Part shown: piece after piece, positions 59,766 through 64,000 of the stretch | Layout: every line of letters starts with the position of its first letter | Position numbering within the stretch: the stretch's first letter is position 1 | NCBI RefSeq assembly: GCF_902859765.1 | Contig: NZ_CADIJV010000019.1 | Coordinates: forward strand, 1-64,000 | DNA length: 64,000 nt | Direction of reading: 5' to 3' | DNA from: Achromobacter pulmonis | GTDB taxonomy: Bacteria > Pseudomonadota > Gammaproteobacteria > Burkholderiales > Burkholderiaceae_B | Position numbers and translations under genes: made by a program | Notes under the pieces: generated by a model | Seen by the model: the letters and a program-made list of their open reading frames with translations, nothing else | What the model was told of the DNA's origin: nothing | The model's database searches: none

Positions 59766-61826
59766 TTGATTCCAGAATCATTCATCCAGGAACTACTCGC
59801 CCGGGTCGACGTCGTCGATGTAGTCGGGCGGTACGTGCAGTTGCGAAAGGGTGGGGCCAACTTGCTTGGCCTGTGTCCCTTTCATAACGAAAAAAGTCCG
59901 TCGTTCACTGTCAGCCCCACCAAGCAGTTCTATCACTGCTTCGGTTGCGGAGCGCATGGCAGCGCCATCACTTTCCTGATGGAACACACGGGCGCCAGTT
60001 TCCCCGAAGCCGTGCGCACGCTCGCGGCTTCGGCGGGAATGACGGTCCCCGAAGAAAATCGCAGTCCCCGCCAGCAGCAGGAAACCGCGCGCCGCAAGGC
60101 CGAGGAGTCCCGCCATACGCAGGTGCTGGACGCCGCCCAGGCCCATTATCTGAAGCAGTTGCGCGCGTCGCCGGCGGCGATCCGCTACCTGAAGCAGCGC
60201 GGTCTGACCGGCGAGATCGCGGCGCATTTCGGCTTGGGCTGGTCCGGCACGGACCGGCACGGCCTGTCGCAGGTTTTTCCCAATTATGAAGATCCCACCC
60301 TGGTGGAATCGGGTCTGGTCATCGAGTCGGAGGACGGGCGCCGCTATGACCGCTTCCGCGAGCGGATCATGTTCCCGATCCGCAATGCGCGTGGCAGCCT
60401 GATCGGCTTTGGCGGCCGCATCATCGGCAAGGGCGAACCCAAGTACCTGAATTCGCCGGAAACCCCGTTGTTTTCCAAGGGCCAGGAGTTGTATGGCCTG
60501 TGGGAAGCCCGCCAGGCGATCCGCCAGGAAGGCCAGGTCATCGTGGTCGAAGGCTACATGGACGTGGTGGGGTTGGCGCAGCAGGGCATCGCCAACGCCG
60601 TGGCGACGCTGGGTACCGCGACCACGCCAGACCACGTCAAGAAGCTGCTGCGCGCCAGCGACAAGGTCATCTTCAGTTTTGACGGCGACGGCGCCGGTCG
60701 CCGCGCCGCATGGCGTGCGCTGCAGGCATGCCTGCCGGTGCTGCGCGACGATATCGCCATCCGCTTCCTGTTCCTGCCGACCGAGCACGATCCGGATTCG
60801 TACGTGCGCGAGCTTGGCGCCGAGGCCTTCCGTGCCTGCCTGGGCGAGGCGGTGGCACTGTCGCGCTTCCTGTTGGACGAGCTGGCCTCGCGCCACAACA
60901 TGGACGAGGCCGAGGGACGCGCCAGCTGCCTGCACGAGGCCAAGCCGCTGCTGGCCACCATTCCCGAATGCGCGCTGCGCGTGCAGATCGAACGCGAAAT
61001 GGCCAAGCTGGTGCAACTGACGCCGGAAGAGATGGCCCTGGTCCTGGCGCAGCAGCCGGCCAAGCCGTTTGGCGCGCCCGCCAGGCCGGCGCTCGCGGAA
61101 ACTGGCGGCGCTGCCGCGGTGCCGCAAGACGGCGGTCCGCCGGAGGCCGGTTACGATTTCAGCGGTCACGATTTTCACGACATCCCGGCCGAGGACGGCG
61201 AATACGCCGACTATGGCCAATTTGGCGCGCCGACGGGCGAGCAGGCTAGCGGCTGGAGCGCCGGCGGCGGCCAGCAGGGCTGGAAAGGGAAGGCGGATTG
61301 GAAGGGCAAGGGCGACTGGAAGGGCAAGAGCGACTGGAAGGGCGGCAAGGGCAACTGGAAGGGCCGGCGTGACGACATTGGCGGCTTCGAAGGGCGCCGC
61401 ACCATGCCATCGCTGGCCAAGCGCCTGTTGGGCTTGCTGCTGGCGCATCCGGAACTGGTGGACTCGATGGGAGACCAGCAGCTTGAAGTCATCGATAACG
61501 GCCCCCATCTAGGATTGGTACGGGACCTGATCATGCTGGCCCAATCCAGTGGTGCGCGTCATGTGGGAGCCCTGTTGGAGGCGGCTGAGCCGGATTCGGA
61601 CTTGGCGACGGTGCTCAAGGGCTTGCGGGCCGATATCCTGTCCCAGGAAGATCTGCCGGATCCGCAGACGGAATGGGATGATGCCCTGCGCCGTATCGAG
61701 TTCGATTCCGCCAAGGTGGAAATGGCCCGATTGGCGGCGGCAGGCCTGGCCTCCGAGGAGGCGCGGAAGCGCTACCTGGAGCTGTCCAGCCGTATGCAAG
61801 TGCTCAAGGGTGCCGGGATACGCTAA
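59766..61826 (+). CDS. dnaG: DNA primase
   Basis: DnaG makes RNA primers for replication. The 686-residue protein starts at a TTG (MIPESFIQELLARVDVVDVV), the conserved N-terminus. The CHC2 zinc domain has CPFH and CFGC, the TOPRIM core is VVVEGYMDVVGLAQQG with FDGDGAGRRAA, and the DnaB-binding helical domain is at the C-terminus (from about 545). Between the core and that domain is an odd linker with five Trp-Lys-Gly repeats at Trp506, 512, 518, 524 and 531. The rare start codon may keep primase scarce compared with S21. Confidence 0.96.
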   Translation: MIPESFIQELLARVDVVDVVGRYVQLRKGGANLLGLCPFHNEKSPSFTVSPTKQFYHCFGCGAHGSAITFLMEHTGASFPEAVRTLAASAGMTVPEENRSPRQQQETARRKAEESRHTQVLDAAQAHYLKQLRASPAAIRYLKQRGLTGEIAAHFGLGWSGTDRHGLSQVFPNYEDPTLVESGLVIESEDGRRYDRFRERIMFPIRNARGSLIGFGGRIIGKGEPKYLNSPETPLFSKGQELYGLWEARQAIRQEGQVIVVEGYMDVVGLAQQGIANAVATLGTATTPDHVKKLLRASDKVIFSFDGDGAGRRAAWRALQACLPVLRDDIAIRFLFLPTEHDPDSYVRELGAEAFRACLGEAVALSRFLLDELASRHNMDEAEGRASCLHEAKPLLATIPECALRVQIEREMAKLVQLTPEEMALVLAQQPAKPFGAPARPALAETGGAAAVPQDGGPPEAGYDFSGHDFHDIPAEDGEYADYGQFGAPTGEQASGWSAGGGQQGWKGKADWKGKGDWKGKSDWKGGKGNWKGRRDDIGGFEGRRTMPSLAKRLLGLLLAHPELVDSMGDQQLEVIDNGPHLGLVRDLIMLAQSSGARHVGALLEAAEPDSDLATVLKGLRADILSQEDLPDPQTEWDDALRRIEFDSAKVEMARLAAAGLASEEARKRYLELSSRMQVLKGAGIR

Positions 61827-62560
61827 ATGCGGTAAAATCAAGGGTTTTCCGCCGTGAAAGGTCGATGTCTCACCGGAGGTTGGTGAATTGGGGGTGCCCT
61901 GACGAGAAGCCGGGCGCAGGGAAGAACCTAAGGCAAAAACCCAAGGCAGAAACCCAAGGCAAAAACCCAAGGCGGAAATTAAGGGCGTAATCCTTTTTAC
62001 GGCGTACGGAATCTATTTTCGTTGCGGGAATCTAATTGTTTTAGGGTTTGACGGACGGATCGGTTGAAGTTTTTGCCGGGTTGGAGACGGGGTCCCTGGT
62101 GGGAACCTGCGGGGTGCGAAGCCACCCTGGGTACCAGCGAAAAAAAGCGGATCTGTGCGTCAAACTTGTTACATAGTTAATTAATATAGCTGAGCGGTGA
62201 ATCACGCAGTCCGGCGGCGGTTGTTCTCGCGTCGCGTCGGAGGCTCGGGTGCTGTGTCTATCTAGCTGCCAAGGGCAAGGCCCGACAGGCAAGCAACGCC
62301 TATTTATAGGCAGGCAGCCCCCCCTCGACGCCCGAGACCCGCCGCGGGATGAGGCCATGTACGTCAGGCGTTCGCCCGGTATTGCACCGGAAGGGCGCCA
62401 GGCGGGCTCGCGAGAGCTGGTGCTGCGACCAACGCAGCCGCAGGGTTTCCGCCGATTCACCTGATTTACCCGTATGGACGCCGCGCCGGGCCCGTTGCCC
62501 GGTGGTGATGTCATGCGGTGCAACATGCCCGAACGGGTTGCGACGACCACGGAAGCGACT
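61827..62560 (+). other. 734-bp gap between dnaG and rpoD
   Basis: No credible gene is seen. A TAAAAT element at 61833-61838 may be the -10 of an rpoD promoter. Four tandem 13-bp units lie at 61930-61980. An AT-rich patch near 62165-62190 (TTGTTA, then TTAATATAG) has wrong spacing for a clear promoter. The reading frame of rpoD is open from 62465 (stop at 62462), giving three further possible ATG starts. Confidence 0.6.
61930..61980. repeat. four tandem 13-bp repeats
   Basis: Units AAGGCAAAAACCC, AAGGCAGAAACCC and AAGGCAAAAACCC are followed by a partial AAGGCGGAAATT. They are directly adjacent and non-coding. They may vary in number between strains. Confidence 0.9.
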
Positions 62561-64000
62561 ATGACCAAATCCACCGGCAAATCCTCCTCTGCAATTGACG
62601 CCACCGACACTCCGGCCGCCAAGGCCAAGCGCGTCGTGAGCATGGCGGCGGAAAAAGCGCCCGCCAAGACGGCGGTGAAGGTCGCCAAGCCTGCCGCCAA
62701 GACTGCCGCCAAGAAGGCGGCCACCAAGACGGCGGTAGCCGACAAGCCCGAGAAGGTGACGAAGGCTCGCGCCAAGAAGGCCGAGGACAAGCTGGCCGAC
62801 CTGGTCGGCAGCGCGCGTCCGGCCCCCAGCGGCCGTCGCCCGGGGCGCCCGGCCAAGAATGCCAACAACGATTCCGATGGTTTCGACGACACCATGGACG
62901 GCGAAGGCGAAGTCCTGCCGGACCTGAAGCCGCCCAAGCGCGGTGGCAAGCGCGGCAAGGCGGATCCCAAGGATCTGATCGCCCGCGGTCCCGTCTCGGC
63001 CGAGGAATACGAAGCGCGTCGCAACCGCCTCAAGCAGCTGATCAAGCTGGGCAAGGACCGCGGCTACCTGACCTACGGCGAAATCAACGACCATCTGCCT
63101 GACGATCTGGTCGACGCCGAAGCCATCGACGGCATCATCAGCACCTTCAGCGACATGGGTATCGCGGTCTATGACCAGGCCCCCGACGCCGAAACGCTGC
63201 TGATGAGCGAAAACGCGCCGGTGGCCTCCAACGACGACGACGTCGAGGACGAAGCCGAAGCTGCGCTGACCACCGTGGATTCCGACTTCGGTCGCACCAC
63301 CGATCCCGTGCGGATGTACATGCGCGAAATGGGCTCGGTGGAGCTGCTCACGCGCGAAGGCGAAATCGAAATCGCCAAGCGCATCGAAGACGGTCTGAAG
63401 CACATGGTCATGGCCATCTCCGCCTGCCCGACCACCATCAACGAAATCCTCGCCCACGTCATGCGCGTGCGTGAAGGCCAGGCGCAGATCGACGAAGTGG
63501 TCGACGGCCTGGTCGATCCGGAAGACGGCGAAGAGTACGCTGGTGCCGGTGTCACCGCCGACGAGGATGAAGGCGATGACGGCCCCGCCGGCGGCATGTC
63601 CAGCAAGCAGCTGGAAGACCTGCGTGTTAAGGCGCTGGCCAAGTTCGACGAGGTCGGCAAGCAGTTCGACAAGATGCGCCTGTCTTACGAGAAGGACGGC
63701 TACAAGTCGGACATCTACGTGCGCGCGCAAGAGGCGATCCAGAACGAGCTGATGGGCATTCGCTTCACCGCCAAGATGGTCGAGAAGCTGGCCGATACGC
63801 TGCGCAGCCAAGTGGAAGAAGTGCGCCAGCTCGAACGCGCGGTCCTGCACACGTGTGTGGACCGTGCCGGCATGCCGCGCACGCATTTCATCAAGGTGTT
63901 CCCGGGCAACGAAACCAACCTGCAGTGGGTCGTCGACGAGGTGGCCGCAGGCCATCCGTACGCCGAAACGCTGGAGCGCCAGATCCCCGCCGTGCAGGAA
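62561..64000 (+). CDS. rpoD: RNA polymerase primary sigma factor RpoD (3' end outside window)
   Basis: The first 480 residues of the housekeeping sigma-70. A Lys/Ala-rich N-terminal extension (residues 1-90) is followed by region 1.1 ('RRNRLKQLIKLGKDRGYLTYGEINDHLPDDL'), region 1.2 ('TTDPVRMYMREMGSVELLTREGEIEIAKRIEDG') and an acidic non-conserved region ('VDPEDGEEYAGAG'). The frame is still open at the right edge, before the DNA-binding regions. Start MTKSTGKSS at 62561 has GGAAG 5 bases upstream; earlier in-frame ATGs at 62525, 62513 and 62474 are possible. Confidence 0.95.
   Translation, partial: MTKSTGKSSSAIDATDTPAAKAKRVVSMAAEKAPAKTAVKVAKPAAKTAAKKAATKTAVADKPEKVTKARAKKAEDKLADLVGSARPAPSGRRPGRPAKNANNDSDGFDDTMDGEGEVLPDLKPPKRGGKRGKADPKDLIARGPVSAEEYEARRNRLKQLIKLGKDRGYLTYGEINDHLPDDLVDAEAIDGIISTFSDMGIAVYDQAPDAETLLMSENAPVASNDDDVEDEAEAALTTVDSDFGRTTDPVRMYMREMGSVELLTREGEIEIAKRIEDGLKHMVMAISACPTTINEILAHVMRVREGQAQIDEVVDGLVDPEDGEEYAGAGVTADEDEGDDGPAGGMSSKQLEDLRVKALAKFDEVGKQFDKMRLSYEKDGYKSDIYVRAQEAIQNELMGIRFTAKMVEKLADTLRSQVEEVRQLERAVLHTCVDRAGMPRTHFIKVFPGNETNLQWVVDEVAAGHPYAETLERQIPAVQE

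Noticed and set aside
62249-62464. 71-codon open frame upstream of rpoD
   Set aside because: Pro/Arg-rich composition, no ribosome site and no family resemblance; it lies in the rpoD leader.

Overview
The window is chromosomal DNA from a high-GC betaproteobacterium. Gene order (rpsU-dnaG-rpoD, ispG-hisS-yfgM-bamB-der, hfq-hflX-hflK-hflC-hisZ-purA, rpsP-rimM-trmD) and protein sequences point to the family Alcaligenaceae, most likely Bordetella or Achromobacter. An ectRABCD operon would fit an environmental or bronchiseptica-like Bordetella, but the genus is an inference. Coding density is about 90%. I see no tRNA, rRNA, CRISPR array, prophage or insertion sequence.

Layout. 1-1606: the end of a c-type cytochrome gene and an AraC-family regulator. 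1637-5177 (minus): queH and glnE, divergent from the long envelope gene yhdP (5261-8899). 9030-10733 (minus): rho and trxA. A 326-bp regulatory region with two LexA-like boxes and three DnaA-box-like nonamers separates trxA from parE. parE, a YcxB-like membrane gene, parC and a DUF418 membrane gene follow (11060-17295). 17311-19651 (minus): a class III aminotransferase and its probable RpiR regulator. 19900-23777: the ectoine/hydroxyectoine operon ectR-ectA-ectB-ectC-ectD, with a near-consensus promoter, a candidate operator and a clear terminator. 23894-29282: a MOSC protein, panD, a ferredoxin-type reductase, dadA and an orphan UgpB-like binding protein. 29486-34840: a small lipoprotein resembling the VirB9 C-terminal domain, alaS, a TusA-like gene, then rpsP-rimM-trmD.

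35065-39429 is an accessory cassette made of a cupin regulator, a three-part amino-acid ABC transporter and a FAD amine/amino-acid oxidase. It sits where rplS often follows trmD. valS (minus) faces it. 42861-55651 is a long housekeeping run: ndk, rlmN, a short RodZ-like gene, ispG, hisS, yfgM, bamB, der, hisC, hfq, hflX, hflK, hflC. 55921-58450 holds hisZ-purA behind a terminator-bearing leader. A phosphoribosyltransferase gene and the macromolecular-synthesis operon rpsU-dnaG-rpoD finish the window; rpoD runs off the end.

No wholly new multi-gene system is evident. The most interesting signals are the LexA/DnaA-like elements between trxA and parE, the stand-alone VirB9-like lipoprotein, the Trp-Lys-Gly repeats in the DnaG linker, the leader terminator before hisZ, and the accessory cassette after trmD.
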